Notes: generated by a model from the letters alone, not told the origin. Numbered from the stretch's first letter, positions 35,225 through 45,699 are shown. The stretch: DNA of 64,000 nucleotides from Chryseobacterium indologenes (GCA_001013295.1 LAZY01000033.1:124001-188000); one strand, 5' to 3'. Numbers and translations are program-made.

Positions 35225-35264
35225 CGGAAAAAATGGGAAGGCTTCGGAAGAAAGCCTTTTTTCG
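35225..35264 (+). terminator. Terminator-like hairpin in the rimP leader
   Basis: Core arms AAGGCTT (35238-35244) and AAGCCTT (35252-35258) are followed by a T-tract (six Ts, 35257-35262). Outer A-rich and T-rich bases can extend the pairing. Its place between the promoter and the first gene suggests an attenuator rather than an operon end. Confidence 0.55.
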
Positions 35265-35322
35265 TACTGTAAATCAAGATAAAAATATATGGAGTTTAGA
35301 AAAAGAATTGAAGAATTATTAA
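35233..35322 (+). CDS. Possible leader peptide overlapping the rimP start
   Basis: A 29-codon frame starts with ATG about 14 bases after the predicted transcript start, runs through the leader hairpin and ends inside rimP in another frame. The peptide begins MGRLRKKAFFRT and is strongly basic. Such an arrangement could let ribosomes on the leader affect the hairpin, as in translational attenuation, but there is no direct evidence that it is translated. Confidence 0.3.
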   Translation: MGRLRKKAFFRTVNQDKNIWSLEKELKNY

Positions 35323-35756
35323 ATGAATTCCTTGAGACCAGAAAAGATCTGTTTCTTATTGATCTTAAAATTTCTGCAGGGGATGATATTACAGTGATTT
35401 TAGATGGTGATAACGGAGTTTCTTTGCAGGATTGTCTTGATGCAAGCCGTGCTATAGAATTCAATATGGATCGTGAAGAGCATGACTTCAGCCTTCAGGT
35501 GATGTCTGCCGGATTGAGCGAGCCATTATCCACACCAAGACAGTTCAGTAAAAACATCGGAAGAGAGATTGAAGTGATGCTGGAAGATTCTTCCAAGATT
35601 GAAGGAGAATTGTCAAAAGTAGACGATGAGAAAATCACACTTGTTCTACGTTACCGAAAACCGAAAGATATCGGAAAAGGAAAAGTAGATGTGGAAGAGG
35701 AGAAGGAGATTTCATATCCTGAAATCAAAAAAGCATTAGTAGTAATTAAATTTTAA
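35289..35756 (+). CDS. rimP: Ribosome maturation factor RimP
   Basis: A 155-residue RimP, which helps assemble the 30S ribosomal subunit. The conserved core LQDCLDASRAIEFNMDREE near residues 43-61 and the SAGLSEPLSTPRQF motif near 74-87 are visible. The C-terminal Sm-like barrel ends with the usual KKALVVIKF. It opens the classical rimP-nusA-infB operon, 17 bases before nusA. Confidence 0.96.
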   Translation: MEFRKRIEELLNEFLETRKDLFLIDLKISAGDDITVILDGDNGVSLQDCLDASRAIEFNMDREEHDFSLQVMSAGLSEPLSTPRQFSKNIGREIEVMLEDSSKIEGELSKVDDEKITLVLRYRKPKDIGKGKVDVEEEKEISYPEIKKALVVIKF

Positions 35757-35773
35757 AAAAGAAAAAAGAATAG

Positions 35774-37009
35774 ATGGATAATATAGCGTTGATTGAATCC
35801 TTTGGTGATTTTAAAGACGAAAAAGGGATCAGTAAGATTGATCTTATGGCAATTATTGAGGATTCACTGAAGACACTTTTGAGAAAAAGATTTGATTCAG
35901 ATGACCATTTTGATGTGATTGTAAACCCGGATAAAGGAGATTTTCAGATATTTTTGAATAAAACAATTGTAGAGGACGAAATGTCTGAAGATGATGATTT
36001 GGAAATTGAAATTTCTGAAGCTAAGAAGATTGACCCTACCTTCGAAGTAGGTGAGGACTTTACAATGGAAATTCCTGTTGCACAGTTGGGAAGAAGAAAT
36101 ATTCTTACCCTTAAGCAGATTCTGGCTACAAAACTTCAGGAGCACAATAATGCAATGCTGTACGAGCAGTTTAGAGATAAAATCGGGGAAATTGTAGTAG
36201 GAGAAATTCACCATATCCGTCATAAGCACGTGATTTTGCTGGATGATGAAGGAAATGAATTTATTTTACCGAAAGAAAACCAGATCCCATCCGATTTCTT
36301 TAAAAAGGGTGAGAATATCAGAGCTATTGTTGAGACAGTAGATTTTAAAGGTTCTAAACCACAGATTATTATTTCCAGAACTGCACCTAAGTTCCTAGAG
36401 AAGTTATTAGAGCTGGAAATTCCTGAGATCCAGGACGGAACAATTATGCTGAAAAAAGTAGTAAGAATTCCTGGTGAAAAGGCGAAGATTGCAGTAGATG
36501 CTTATGATGACAGAATCGATCCGGTAGGAGCTTGTGTTGGGGTAAAAGGGTCCAGAATTCATGGCGTTGTAAGAGAGTTGAGAAATGAAAACATCGATGT
36601 TATTCAGTGGTCTAAAAACCCTGAGATTTTGGTGAAGAGAGCATTAGGAAATGTGACCGTCAATAAAATTGACATCAACGAGGATCAAAACTATGCACTA
36701 GTGTATACGCCTGTTGAAGAGATTTCTAAAGTAATTGGAAAACAAGGACAGAATATTAGACTGGCTTCTTGGTTGTCAGGATATGAAATTGATGTATACA
36801 GAGAGTCCAGCGAGGATGACGATGTTGAATTGAGAGAATTTAACGATGATATCGAGCAGTGGATTTTGGATGAGTTTAAGAAAGTAGGACTTACAACTGC
36901 AAAATCAGTATTGGATAAAGAAACTGAAAGTCTTTTAAATATGGTAGACCTTGAAGAAGAAACCATCGAAGAGGTTAAACGTATTCTGAGAGAAGAATTT
37001 GAAGATTAA
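35774..37009 (+). CDS. nusA: Transcription elongation/termination factor NusA
   Basis: A 411-residue NusA. It has the N-terminal RNA-polymerase-binding domain (residues 1-130), an S1 domain (about 135-200), and two KH domains, the first marked by DPVGACVGVKGSRIHGVVREL near 251-271 and the second by VIGKQGQNIRLASWLSGYEIDV near 320-341. It ends soon after an acidic stretch and lacks the long C-terminal acidic repeats of E. coli NusA, as is usual for Bacteroidota. It may also act on the hairpin in its own operon's leader. Confidence 0.97.
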   Translation: MDNIALIESFGDFKDEKGISKIDLMAIIEDSLKTLLRKRFDSDDHFDVIVNPDKGDFQIFLNKTIVEDEMSEDDDLEIEISEAKKIDPTFEVGEDFTMEIPVAQLGRRNILTLKQILATKLQEHNNAMLYEQFRDKIGEIVVGEIHHIRHKHVILLDDEGNEFILPKENQIPSDFFKKGENIRAIVETVDFKGSKPQIIISRTAPKFLEKLLELEIPEIQDGTIMLKKVVRIPGEKAKIAVDAYDDRIDPVGACVGVKGSRIHGVVRELRNENIDVIQWSKNPEILVKRALGNVTVNKIDINEDQNYALVYTPVEEISKVIGKQGQNIRLASWLSGYEIDVYRESSEDDDVELREFNDDIEQWILDEFKKVGLTTAKSVLDKETESLLNMVDLEEETIEEVKRILREEFED

Positions 37010-37085
37010 GATTGTAAATAAATCTTAATAAACAGTAAAAAAGAAATACTTTAATTTTAAAAATTAAAAACAGTAAATAATATAG

Positions 37086-40055
37086 ATGCCAAAAATTAGA
37101 TTAAATAAAGCGGTTAAGGAATTCAATATTTCGATGTCCAGATTAGTAGAGTTTTTACAATCAAAGGGTATCGAAGTTGAAAGCAATCCTAACGCTCAAT
37201 TGGAAGAATCGGCATATTCTGCATTGGAGGCTGAGTTTGCTAAAGACGGCGAACAAAGAAAGGCTTCCCATGAGGTGGTGATCACTAAAGTTCCGGAAGA
37301 AAAACTGGAAATTGAAGAGAAGAAAACCCCTGAAGTGATAAGAGCTAAAGCAAATAAACCAGAAACTAGAATTTTAGGTAAAATTGATCTAGAACCTAAG
37401 AAGCCTGAAGTTGAGGAAGTTCCTGCAGCTCCTGTGGCTCCTGTTGCAACACCGGTTGAAGAAAAGAAAGAAGAAATCGTGAAAGAAGAACAACCGGAAG
37501 TAAAAGCAGCTCCTGAAAAGCAGGAATTCAAAGTTTTGGATAAAATTGATTTGTCTCAAATAGAATCTAGAAACAGACCTGTGAAAAAAGACAAACCAAA
37601 AATGGAGGAGAAAAAAGAAGAAGTAAAACCTGTGGAACCAGTAAAAGAAACTCCAAAACCAGTAGTAGAAGAGAAAAAAGCAGAAACTCCAAAAGTGGAG
37701 GCAGAGCCGGAATCTCAAGAACCACAGAAAATTGAGACGGTTTATCAGAAACTTGACGGTCCTAAGATCGTTGGGGAAAAGATTGACTTAACTCAATTTG
37801 CTCCAAAACCAGGTGCTGGTGCAAAAAAGAAAAGAAAGAGAATTGAAAAACCAGGTGGCCAGAATAACCAACAAGGTCAGGGGAATAATCAAAACTCAGG
37901 AAACAATAATAACCAGGGTGGTCAAGGCCAAGGAAACCGTCAGCACAACAATGGTGGACAAGGTGGAAACCGTCAGGGACAAGGCGGACAAGGAAACCGT
38001 CCTCAAGGTCAGGGTGGCCAGGGAGGAAACCGCTTCGGAAACAATCAGGGAGGTGGAAACCGTCCGGGTGGCCAAGGTGGTGGTGGCTTCAAAAAAGGAG
38101 GCCAGAACAACAGACCTGGTCAAAGAGTTATGCCAGTTGAATTAACTGACGAACAAGTTAAAAACCAGATCAAGGAAACCTTAGAGAAACTTACCAACAA
38201 AGGAGGTAAATCTAAATCTGCAAAACATAGAAAAGATAAGAGAACTTTCCGTAGAGAACAGGACGAACGTCAGCAGGAACTTGAGGCACAAGACAGAACG
38301 CTGAAAGTAACAGAATTCATCACAGTAGGTGAATTGGCAAGTTTGATGAACGTTTCTCCAACTGAAGTAATCTCTGCTTGTTTCTCACTTGGGGTAATGG
38401 TAACCATGAACCAAAGATTAGAGGCTGATACCTTATTATTAGTAGCAGATGAATTCGGTTACAAGATTGAATTCTCTGATGCAGATCTTGAAGATACAGA
38501 TGCAGAAGACGAAATCGATACTGAAGAAAGCTTAGTGTCAAGAGCACCTGTTGTTACGGTAATGGGGCACGTTGACCACGGTAAAACTTCATTACTGGAT
38601 TACGTTAGAAAAACAAACGTAATTGCAGGTGAATCAGGAGGTATTACTCAGCACATCGGTGCTTATAATGTGAAACTGGAAAATGGTCAGAGAATTACAT
38701 TCTTAGATACACCAGGTCACGAAGCCTTTACGGCGATGAGAGCAAGAGGTGCACAGATCACGGATATTGCGATTATCGTAATTGCAGCCGATGATGATGT
38801 AATGCCACAGACAAAAGAAGCTATTGCTCACGCACAGGCTGCAGGAGTACCAATGATTATCGCTATCAACAAGGTAGATAAGCCAAATGCTAACCCGGAC
38901 AACATCCGTCAGCAGCTTTCAGGTTTAAACCCACCGGTTTTAGTGGAAGAATGGGGAGGAAATGTTCAGGCTCAAGAAATTTCGGCTAAATTCGGTAATA
39001 ACGTAGATGTGTTATTGGAGAAAGTTTTATTACAGGCAGAAATGCTTGAATTAAAAGCTAACCCTGAACGTTCGGCAAATGGAGTTGTTATTGAAGCATC
39101 TCTTGATAAAGGAAGAGGATATGTGGCAACGATGTTGGTACAGACCGGAACTTTAAGGGTAGGTGACTATGTTGTAGCAGGTAAAAACCATGGTAAAGTA
39201 AAAGCATTGCTTGATGAAAGAGGGAAGAATCTTGCGGAAGCAGGACCTTCGATTCCTGCAACAATCTTAGGTTTAGACGGAGCGCCTACAGCAGGTGATA
39301 AATTCCGTGTTTATACTGACGAAAGTGAAGGTAAAGCTATCGCTAATAAGAGAGAACAGTTACAGAGAGAACTTTCTATCAGAACGAAAAAACATACAAC
39401 GCTTGAAGAATTAGGTAGACGTATTGCTTTAGGAGAATTCAAAGAATTGAATATTATCCTTAAGGGTGACGTGGATGGTTCTGTAGAAGCACTTTCTGAT
39501 CAGTTACAAAGATTATCAACAGAAGAAATCAGTGTGAAAATCCTTCACTCAGGTGTAGGACAGATCACAGAATCTGATATTAACTTAGCGGCGGCATCAG
39601 ATGCTATTATCATTGGCTTTAACGTAAGAGCTGGTGCGAATGCAAAAGAACTTGCAGACCGTGAAGAAATTGAGATCAGAACATACTCTGTAATCTATAA
39701 AGCTATCGACGAAGTAAAAGAAGCGATGGAGGGAATGCTTTCTCCGGAAATTCAGGAGCAGGTTATTGGTAACGTTGAAATCCGTGAAGTATTCAAGATT
39801 TCTAAAGTGGGTTCAATTGCCGGATGTATGGTTCTTACCGGAAAAGTAACAAGACAGTCCAAAGTACGTTTGCTAAGAGATGGTATTGTGAAATTTGACG
39901 GAGAGCTTGAAAGTTTGAAACGTTTCAAAGATGATGTGAAGGAAGTAACAAAAGGTTACGAATGTGGATTGAACCTGAAAGGTTACAATGATATTGAAAT
40001 CGGAGATATTCTTGAAGTTTACGAAGAAGTAGCTGTTAAGAAAAAGCTGAAATAA
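37086..40055 (+). CDS. infB: Translation initiation factor IF-2
   Basis: A 989-residue IF-2, the GTPase that brings initiator tRNA to the ribosome. The order is an N-terminal IF2_N domain (residues 1-50), a Pro/Glu/Lys-rich linker, a Gly/Gln/Asn-rich repeat tract at about 255-345 with [15 protein letters not shown] units, a second IF2_N near 415, then the GTPase with GHVDHGKTS (about 493-501), DTPGHEAF (539-546) and NKVDK (about 597). C-terminal domains complete the protein. The low-complexity tract is expected in the family but long here. A strong terminator follows at 40074. Confidence 0.97.
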   Translation: MPKIRLNKAVKEFNISMSRLVEFLQSKGIEVESNPNAQLEESAYSALEAEFAKDGEQRKASHEVVITKVPEEKLEIEEKKTPEVIRAKANKPETRILGKIDLEPKKPEVEEVPAAPVAPVATPVEEKKEEIVKEEQPEVKAAPEKQEFKVLDKIDLSQIESRNRPVKKDKPKMEEKKEEVKPVEPVKETPKPVVEEKKAETPKVEAEPESQEPQKIETVYQKLDGPKIVGEKIDLTQFAPKPGAGAKKKRKRIEKPGGQNNQQGQGNNQNSGNNNNQGGQGQGNRQHNNGGQGGNRQGQGGQGNRPQGQGGQGGNRFGNNQGGGNRPGGQGGGGFKKGGQNNRPGQRVMPVELTDEQVKNQIKETLEKLTNKGGKSKSAKHRKDKRTFRREQDERQQELEAQDRTLKVTEFITVGELASLMNVSPTEVISACFSLGVMVTMNQRLEADTLLLVADEFGYKIEFSDADLEDTDAEDEIDTEESLVSRAPVVTVMGHVDHGKTSLLDYVRKTNVIAGESGGITQHIGAYNVKLENGQRITFLDTPGHEAFTAMRARGAQITDIAIIVIAADDDVMPQTKEAIAHAQAAGVPMIIAINKVDKPNANPDNIRQQLSGLNPPVLVEEWGGNVQAQEISAKFGNNVDVLLEKVLLQAEMLELKANPERSANGVVIEASLDKGRGYVATMLVQTGTLRVGDYVVAGKNHGKVKALLDERGKNLAEAGPSIPATILGLDGAPTAGDKFRVYTDESEGKAIANKREQLQRELSIRTKKHTTLEELGRRIALGEFKELNIILKGDVDGSVEALSDQLQRLSTEEISVKILHSGVGQITESDINLAAASDAIIIGFNVRAGANAKELADREEIEIRTYSVIYKAIDEVKEAMEGMLSPEIQEQVIGNVEIREVFKISKVGSIAGCMVLTGKVTRQSKVRLLRDGIVKFDGELESLKRFKDDVKEVTKGYECGLNLKGYNDIEIGDILEVYEEVAVKKKLK

Positions 40056-40073
40056 TATAATTCAGATATAATA

Positions 40074-40107
40074 AAAATCAGGCACCTCAATGAGGTGCCT
40101 GATTTTT
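40074..40107 (+). terminator. Terminator of rimP-nusA-infB
   Basis: ATCAGGCACCTCA and TGAGGTGCCTGAT are perfect 13-base arms followed by a T-rich run. The element also faces the convergent gene at 40140-40820 and can act both ways. Confidence 0.9.
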
Positions 40108-40139
40108 ATTTTTACAATACCTTTAATGTTTTCTTTTCC

Positions 40140-40820
40140 CTAGTTCTGATTCATAAAGTTGACAAGCTTTATCAGATCCTCGTCTTTATCAAATTTTATC
40201 TTATTTGATTTACAAAAATCATTTAAGCTGTCTTTTTTATCCGGGAATAGCTCAATTATATCTTTCTGGTTTCTTGGTTTCTTGATAAAATCTCCTTTTT
40301 CAGTTTGAATATAATAGACAGGTTGTTGTGATTTAAAAGAAGCGGGCTTGTCTGATGCATAGGAATTGGGAGCCGGAACAGCATCTATAAATAAGGTCTT
40401 TATTTTTTTATACAGAGATGTTTTACCTGAAACTAATTCAACAAAATAACCATTCAGTTCATCCGATGTATTTAATAGTACAAATACTTGCTTGGGTGAA
40501 GTTATTGTAACTCTGGAAAATTTAGCTTCTTTGGGAAGTGCTAGAATCTCATTGTTCTTTTGAAATTGTATTTCATCAGAATAACTATTGTACCGTACCG
40601 GAACTTCTTCGTAGCCTTCTGCAACCTTTGCTGTATTGAAATTTTTATTAAGATAAGGAGTGCCTATAATTTCGTCGTATTTAAGGTTTTTCCCACTTTT
40701 AGAGATTACATAATCTAGTATTACTGGTGCTCCGAACATTACATTTGTATATCTGACTTGCTGTGAAAATGCACTTGTAAATGCACCACATAATAAAATG
40801 CTGAAAATTATTTTTTTCAT
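40140..40820 (-). CDS. Secreted protein of unknown function
   Basis: A 226-residue protein with a clear signal peptide (MKKIIFSILLCGAFTSAFSQ, cleavage after about residue 19). The mature part is mixed, with no motif I recognise; it is rich in Lys and Tyr, and its C-terminal third has several Lys-Asp pairs. It is probably periplasmic or outer-membrane associated. It lies alone between the infB terminator and the SusC/SusD pair. A -7 box at 40845-40852 supports independent transcription. Confidence 0.7.
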   Translation of the reverse strand: MKKIIFSILLCGAFTSAFSQQVRYTNVMFGAPVILDYVISKSGKNLKYDEIIGTPYLNKNFNTAKVAEGYEEVPVRYNSYSDEIQFQKNNEILALPKEAKFSRVTITSPKQVFVLLNTSDELNGYFVELVSGKTSLYKKIKTLFIDAVPAPNSYASDKPASFKSQQPVYYIQTEKGDFIKKPRNQKDIIELFPDKKDSLNDFCKSNKIKFDKDEDLIKLVNFMNQN

Positions 40821-40844
40821 GTTAGAATAGTTTTATTTAGCTAC

Positions 40845-40852
40845 CAAATGTA
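40845..40852 (-). promoter_or_regulatory. Candidate -7 box for secreted unknown
   Basis: TACATTTG on the minus strand fits TAnnTTTG, 24 bases before the ATG at 40820. The -33 element is missing. Confidence 0.4.
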
Positions 40853-40919
40853 TAAATATAATCTGATATATAGTTAAGTTTAATCTAGTTATGCAAAAAG
40901 AGTTTTTTTTGCAGAGTTT

Positions 40920-40940
40920 AATTTAGAATAATTCTAAATT
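40920..40940. repeat. Palindrome upstream of first SusC gene
   Basis: AATTTAGAAT, one central A, then ATTCTAAATT form 10-base perfect arms. It lies about 220 bases before the SusC start. The arms and lack of a T-tract favour a protein-binding site over a terminator. Confidence 0.5.
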
Positions 40941-41106
40941 TGTTAGATCGTAATGAGAATTTAATGTTAAAAAACAATATTGGAATATCTTTTTTATATT
41001 ATTAATAATAATCATAGGCCTTCTTTATTCAATTTAGCCCCTTTTACTGATATTTTACCATTTAATTTATATAATGATGGCTAATAATACACTGGGGCAC
41101 TTGTGA

Positions 41107-41126
41107 ATGTTAATATTTATTAACAT
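41107..41126. repeat. Palindrome close to SusC start
   Basis: ATGTTAATA, two central Ts, then TATTAACAT are perfect 9-base arms ending 34 bases before the ATG at 41161. It overlaps the likely core promoter. The TGTTAATA half also resembles the bases just before the start (TTTGTTAATATG), so this may be a multi-site operator. Confidence 0.5.
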
Positions 41127-41160
41127 ATTTGTCAATTAAAATATATTAAAATTTGTTAAT

Positions 41161-44043
41161 ATGAATGTTAAATTACGTGTATTAACAGCTGGTGTCTTGT
41201 TTTTCACAGGACAAGCTGTATTTGCTCAGGAAAATGGCTCTAAGGACAAAAAGGACAAGGAGACAAAAATTGAGGAGGTAGTTGTTTTAGGGTATAGTAA
41301 GACTGCTACAAAGGCTAAGTCAACGGCTGCTTCAACTACGATTAGTGCTGAGACACTTGAGAATCGTCCAAATTCAACTTTCTTAAACTCTATCCAGGGA
41401 ACAGCACCAGGAATGTCGGTGAACTCTAGTTCTGGTTCTCCAGGATCTGGAAAGATTGATATTATGATCCGTGGTCTGGGTTCTTTAAATGCAAGTACTG
41501 ACCCTCTATATGTTATCGATGGTCTTTCTACATCTGCAACTCAGTTTAGAAACTTGAATCCAAATGATATTGAGAGTTTAAGTATCTTGAGAGATGCGCA
41601 GGCTACTTCAATCTATGGTAACAGAGGTGCAAACGGAGTTGTTGTAATTACTACGAAAACGGGTAAATTTAATTCAGGTCTTAGACTGTCATATGATGCC
41701 TTAACATCGTTCTCGACTTATCCGAAAACGAAGTATAATATGGCTAATGCTAAAGAATTTTTACAGATTTCAAAGAATTATGGATCTGGTAAAGGGGCTT
41801 CTATGACACAGGATGCTATCAATAACTACTCTACAGATACAGACTGGAGTAAAGAGTTCATGAGAACCGGTATTAGCCAACAGCATAATTTAGCCCTTCA
41901 GGCAGGAGGAGAAAATGTTTCACTTTACTCATCTTTAGGATATTTAAGCAATGAAGGGGTTATTAAAGGAACTGATTTCCAAAGATTCACTTTCAGAAAT
42001 AATATTACTGGATCTTCTAAAGATAAAAGATTCAACTATGCAGCGATGTTGAGTACTGCATATTCAAAAAGAAACCAGTTAGATCAGGAAGAAAACGCTA
42101 ACATTAATAATAACTCTGTTCAGAACGTATTGTTCGGTTCGTTATTATCAGATCCAACTCTTGGAGCATATCCATTCCAAAACGGAAGAGATATGTATAA
42201 CACCGTTGGGTCTAACAGTTCTGCATACAGACCTTGGGTTCTTTATGATAACTTAATTGGTGGTATTCAGAACAGATATGAAGAAACTACAATTAACGGT
42301 AACTTCAAAACATCATATAAACTTACTGATCATTTAACAGTAGGAAACAGGACTGGTATTGATTATAGAACTGCTGACAGAACTTTTGCTAGAGCTCCAC
42401 TAGGATATTTATCTAGTGTTGTTTCTCTTCCATCAGGAGCAACATATGCGGGAATTGAAACTTTAGCTAATACAAAAGATTTCAACTTCAATACAGTAAC
42501 AAACGTTACTTATAATCAACAGTTTGGTGAGCATGATATAACGGTAGGAGCATATATAGATTATATGAAAACTCATTATCAGTTCAAATCTCAGACTCAG
42601 AACGGACTAGATCCACTTTTATGGAAACTTGGAGCAGGAACTGGTTACATTCCGTTTAGCCCAGATAGTCCGGCATTCTATGGCCCAACAGTATCTGCAA
42701 ACAAAGTGACAGGAGGTACTCTTGCATACTTTGCTACCGTAGATTATGACTATGCAGGGAAGTATGGAGTAAGTGGTGTTATCAGAAGAGATGCCAGTTA
42801 CAGATTTAGTGGAGCTAATAAATGGGAGACATTCTGGTCAATCGGAGGTAGATGGAACATTGACAAAGAATCATTCATGAGCGACTCTAAATTCAGAATG
42901 TTGAAATTAAGAGCGTCTTATGGTACTCAGGGTAACCAAAACTTAGGGGTTGCTGCGAATAACCAAAACCCTATGATCTTATTTCCAAACTACTATAATG
43001 ATATAATATCTGCTACAGCTCCTGGAACCGGAGGGTATCAGAGTACTTATGGATATTTGTACAGACTAGGGAACCCGTTCCTTCAGTGGGAAAAACAATC
43101 TATGACAAACATCGGTTTAGACTTTAACTATAATGGTATTATTGAAGGTACAATTGATGTATATAGAAAAGTAACTTCAAACCTATTTAATGGAATCACT
43201 GTTTCTGCGGGAGTTGGTTCCAATAATCCAGCATCATTTACAATCAATGGTAATAATGGTGAAATGGAAAATAAAGGGATTGAAGGTAGCTTGAAAGGTA
43301 ATCTTATCAGAAAGCAGGATTTGAGATTGTCAGTGTTTGCAAATGCTGGGTATAACAAAAACAAAATTATATCTCTTCCAAACGAAAGTTTAGTAAGTGA
43401 TAACGTAAATGCAATTGGAGGCCCTGCTGCTCAATGGCAATTATACCATTATGTAGGAGTAAACCATGAAACCGGAGAACAGCAGTTCCTTGACAGAAAT
43501 GGAAATATAACTGAAGCTCCAACTGCTAATGATAGAGTCTTAACTGGAAAATCTATGTATCCTAAACTTACCGGGGGATTCGGTTTCGATTTAGATTACA
43601 AAGGATTCTTTGCTAATGCATTGTTCACATTCCAGACAGGTGGATGGCAGTATGATAACTTGTATCAGTGGGCTATGAACCCTCAATATGCAGCAAACGG
43701 ATTAAACGTATCAAGAGATCTTTTAAATGCATGGACTCCTGATAATAAAGGATCTGATATTCCAAGTCTTAGAGCTGATAATGCAGGATCAGTAGGATCT
43801 TCTGATAGATTTTTATATAAAACAGATTTCATTAGACTTAAGAATGTATCTATAGGATATAGCTTCACAAAATCAATGCTTCAGAATCTTCCAATAAGAT
43901 CACTTAAGCTATTTGTTCAGGCTGAAAACTTATATACTTGGTCAGATTGGAGAGGATTTGATCCGGAACCAGTAACTCGTTATTCATTAGGTGTTTATCC
44001 AAACCCTAAGACGGTTTCTGTAGGTGTAAATGTTGAGTTCTAA
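41161..44043 (+). CDS. SusC/RagA-family TonB-dependent outer-membrane transporter
   Basis: A 960-residue outer-membrane protein. The signal peptide covers about residues 1-22 and a Lys/Asp-rich linker follows. A TonB-box-like EEVVVLGY segment (about 39-46), a plug with IMIRGLGSLNASTDPLYVIDGLS (near 102-124) and YGNRGANGVVVITTKTG (near 155-171), and a long beta-barrel ending in VSVGVNVEF complete it. Unlike many SusC proteins it lacks the N-terminal carboxypeptidase-regulatory-like domain. It takes up a ligand bound by the SusD partner just downstream, using TonB energy. No sugar-degrading genes are adjacent, so the substrate is unknown. Confidence 0.94.
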   Translation: MNVKLRVLTAGVLFFTGQAVFAQENGSKDKKDKETKIEEVVVLGYSKTATKAKSTAASTTISAETLENRPNSTFLNSIQGTAPGMSVNSSSGSPGSGKIDIMIRGLGSLNASTDPLYVIDGLSTSATQFRNLNPNDIESLSILRDAQATSIYGNRGANGVVVITTKTGKFNSGLRLSYDALTSFSTYPKTKYNMANAKEFLQISKNYGSGKGASMTQDAINNYSTDTDWSKEFMRTGISQQHNLALQAGGENVSLYSSLGYLSNEGVIKGTDFQRFTFRNNITGSSKDKRFNYAAMLSTAYSKRNQLDQEENANINNNSVQNVLFGSLLSDPTLGAYPFQNGRDMYNTVGSNSSAYRPWVLYDNLIGGIQNRYEETTINGNFKTSYKLTDHLTVGNRTGIDYRTADRTFARAPLGYLSSVVSLPSGATYAGIETLANTKDFNFNTVTNVTYNQQFGEHDITVGAYIDYMKTHYQFKSQTQNGLDPLLWKLGAGTGYIPFSPDSPAFYGPTVSANKVTGGTLAYFATVDYDYAGKYGVSGVIRRDASYRFSGANKWETFWSIGGRWNIDKESFMSDSKFRMLKLRASYGTQGNQNLGVAANNQNPMILFPNYYNDIISATAPGTGGYQSTYGYLYRLGNPFLQWEKQSMTNIGLDFNYNGIIEGTIDVYRKVTSNLFNGITVSAGVGSNNPASFTINGNNGEMENKGIEGSLKGNLIRKQDLRLSVFANAGYNKNKIISLPNESLVSDNVNAIGGPAAQWQLYHYVGVNHETGEQQFLDRNGNITEAPTANDRVLTGKSMYPKLTGGFGFDLDYKGFFANALFTFQTGGWQYDNLYQWAMNPQYAANGLNVSRDLLNAWTPDNKGSDIPSLRADNAGSVGSSDRFLYKTDFIRLKNVSIGYSFTKSMLQNLPIRSLKLFVQAENLYTWSDWRGFDPEPVTRYSLGVYPNPKTVSVGVNVEF

Positions 44044-44071
44044 TTAAGTTTCTTATTCTAAATTTAAAAAA

Positions 44072-45676
44072 ATGAAAAAAAATATAATAAAAGCCTTTTT
44101 TATTAGTGCTACGATGCTAACGGGAGGGGTGCTGATGAATAGCTGTAATGATAGTATTGACATTGTGCAGGATGGTGAAGCATATGAAAGTCAGATTACC
44201 ACTGTTACCCAGTTGACTTCATATTTAACAGGTTCTGTTTATAATCTTATGGAACCTACTTTTGCTAATTACCTTACTGCAGTTATCACAGATGAATTAG
44301 CACCAGGTATTGGTAGTGGAGGACAGGAATTTCAATTACACAGATTCTTTATCGATAGCAATGATACATATACTGCAAATATTTGGTCAAACAATTATTT
44401 GGTAATCAACAGAGTTAATCACGTTTTAAAAGTTGCAGAGCAGGTAAAACCAGCTAACGCAGCTGAACAAACTACGTATAATAAAGTAATAGCTCAAGCT
44501 AGAGCGATCAGGGCATATTGCTATTTACAACTAGAGACTTATTTTTCTACTGACATGAAAAATGAGAATGCTCTAGGGGTAATGTGGTTAGAAGGTGTTC
44601 CTGCCGGAGATAATATATTTAACTTCTCTGCACCTCGTCTTAGCAATAAAGCTATTTATGACCGAATCAATGCTGACTTAGATTACGCAAGAGGTATTCT
44701 TCCTTATATGAAGAATGATGGTCCTACAGCTAATAATCCTGCACTGAATTCAGATTCTAGATTTTTTGCTAGTAAAGACTTTGTAAATGCTATTGCTGCA
44801 AGATTTAACCTATACAGAGGTAATTATGCTCTTGCTAAACAATATGCACAAGATGTAGTATCCAATGTTAGTTTTGGTTTAACGGTTGCAACTCCAATGA
44901 CAACATCAACTTCTGGAGCTATAGGTTCTAGTAGCTGGAATTCAGCATGGTATAATACAAATACTGCTTTCAACCCTTACAGACAGATGTGGGGAGATCT
45001 GAACAGAGGAGAGATTATTTTTGCACTTAATAGATTAGCTACAGGTTCTACAGGACCTACTACTGCTGGTATTGGTACTTATTATAATACAAATGCTTCA
45101 AATATTACAGGAGCTGTAATGTGGTTCTGGGGTAAAAACCTATACAATGCATTTAATGTAAATGGTGATGTAAGAAAGTATGCGTATATAGATCCAAGTT
45201 CTAATCCTTATCTTGCAAATAACTACTTCGTTATTGATAAGTTTCCTGGAAAGCCGGGTGCAGCAACAAGAAATGATGTTAAAGTTTTCAGATTGTCTGA
45301 AATGCAATTGATCTTAGCTGAAACAGCTGTAGAAGAAGGTAATTTTGCTCAAGCTGCAACATATGTAAATAATGTAAGAACTGCGCGAGCATATTCAGGT
45401 ACACCTGTAACCCCTACTTACGCAAATAAGCAAGCAGCTTATGCTGATATCCTTAAAGAGAGAAGAGTAGAACTTGCATTAGAAGGACACCGTTATATCG
45501 ATCTTAAGAGATTGGCAACAACTGCTGGAGTAACAATGGATAGAGATTTAACAGCTGACGATTATATCCCAACTTCAAATCTTCCAAACAATAGCTATAA
45601 GTATACATTACCTATTCCATTAGCGGAATTAACAGGTAACCCAGGTATGGCTGGACAACAAAACCCTGGTTATTAA
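44072..45676 (+). CDS. SusD/RagB-family outer-membrane lipoprotein
   Basis: A 534-residue lipoprotein with a lipobox ending at Cys25 (LMNSCNDS). It has the TPR-like helical repeat architecture of SusD, with AQARAIRAYCYLQLETYF near residues 140-157 and FRLSEMQLILAETAVEEG followed by ERRVELALEGHRYIDLKRL in the C-terminal third, both family hallmarks. SusD lids the SusC channel on the cell surface and binds the substrate. It follows SusC by 28 bases and precedes a strong terminator. Confidence 0.94.
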   Translation: MKKNIIKAFFISATMLTGGVLMNSCNDSIDIVQDGEAYESQITTVTQLTSYLTGSVYNLMEPTFANYLTAVITDELAPGIGSGGQEFQLHRFFIDSNDTYTANIWSNNYLVINRVNHVLKVAEQVKPANAAEQTTYNKVIAQARAIRAYCYLQLETYFSTDMKNENALGVMWLEGVPAGDNIFNFSAPRLSNKAIYDRINADLDYARGILPYMKNDGPTANNPALNSDSRFFASKDFVNAIAARFNLYRGNYALAKQYAQDVVSNVSFGLTVATPMTTSTSGAIGSSSWNSAWYNTNTAFNPYRQMWGDLNRGEIIFALNRLATGSTGPTTAGIGTYYNTNASNITGAVMWFWGKNLYNAFNVNGDVRKYAYIDPSSNPYLANNYFVIDKFPGKPGAATRNDVKVFRLSEMQLILAETAVEEGNFAQAATYVNNVRTARAYSGTPVTPTYANKQAAYADILKERRVELALEGHRYIDLKRLATTAGVTMDRDLTADDYIPTSNLPNNSYKYTLPIPLAELTGNPGMAGQQNPGY

Positions 45677-45699
45677 TCAACAATAATCATATTATATAG

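Larger units (their letters stand above)
40821..41160. other. Divergent intergenic region with palindromes
   Basis: This 340-base, very AT-rich gap separates the secreted unknown from the first SusC gene. It holds a minus-strand -7 box and two palindromes (40920-40940, 41107-41126), listed separately. No perfect plus-strand promoter match was found; CATATTTG near 41124 is one base off the -7 consensus. Confidence 0.6.

Noticed and set aside
37860..38130. Repetitive DNA that could be mistaken for a CRISPR or tandem-repeat locus
   Set aside because: It is the Gly/Gln/Asn-rich coding tract of infB; units vary in length and there are no spacers.
41161..45676. A classical polysaccharide utilisation locus around the first SusC/SusD pair
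   Set aside because: No glycoside hydrolase, polysaccharide lyase, hybrid two-component or ECF sigma/anti-sigma gene lies beside it.
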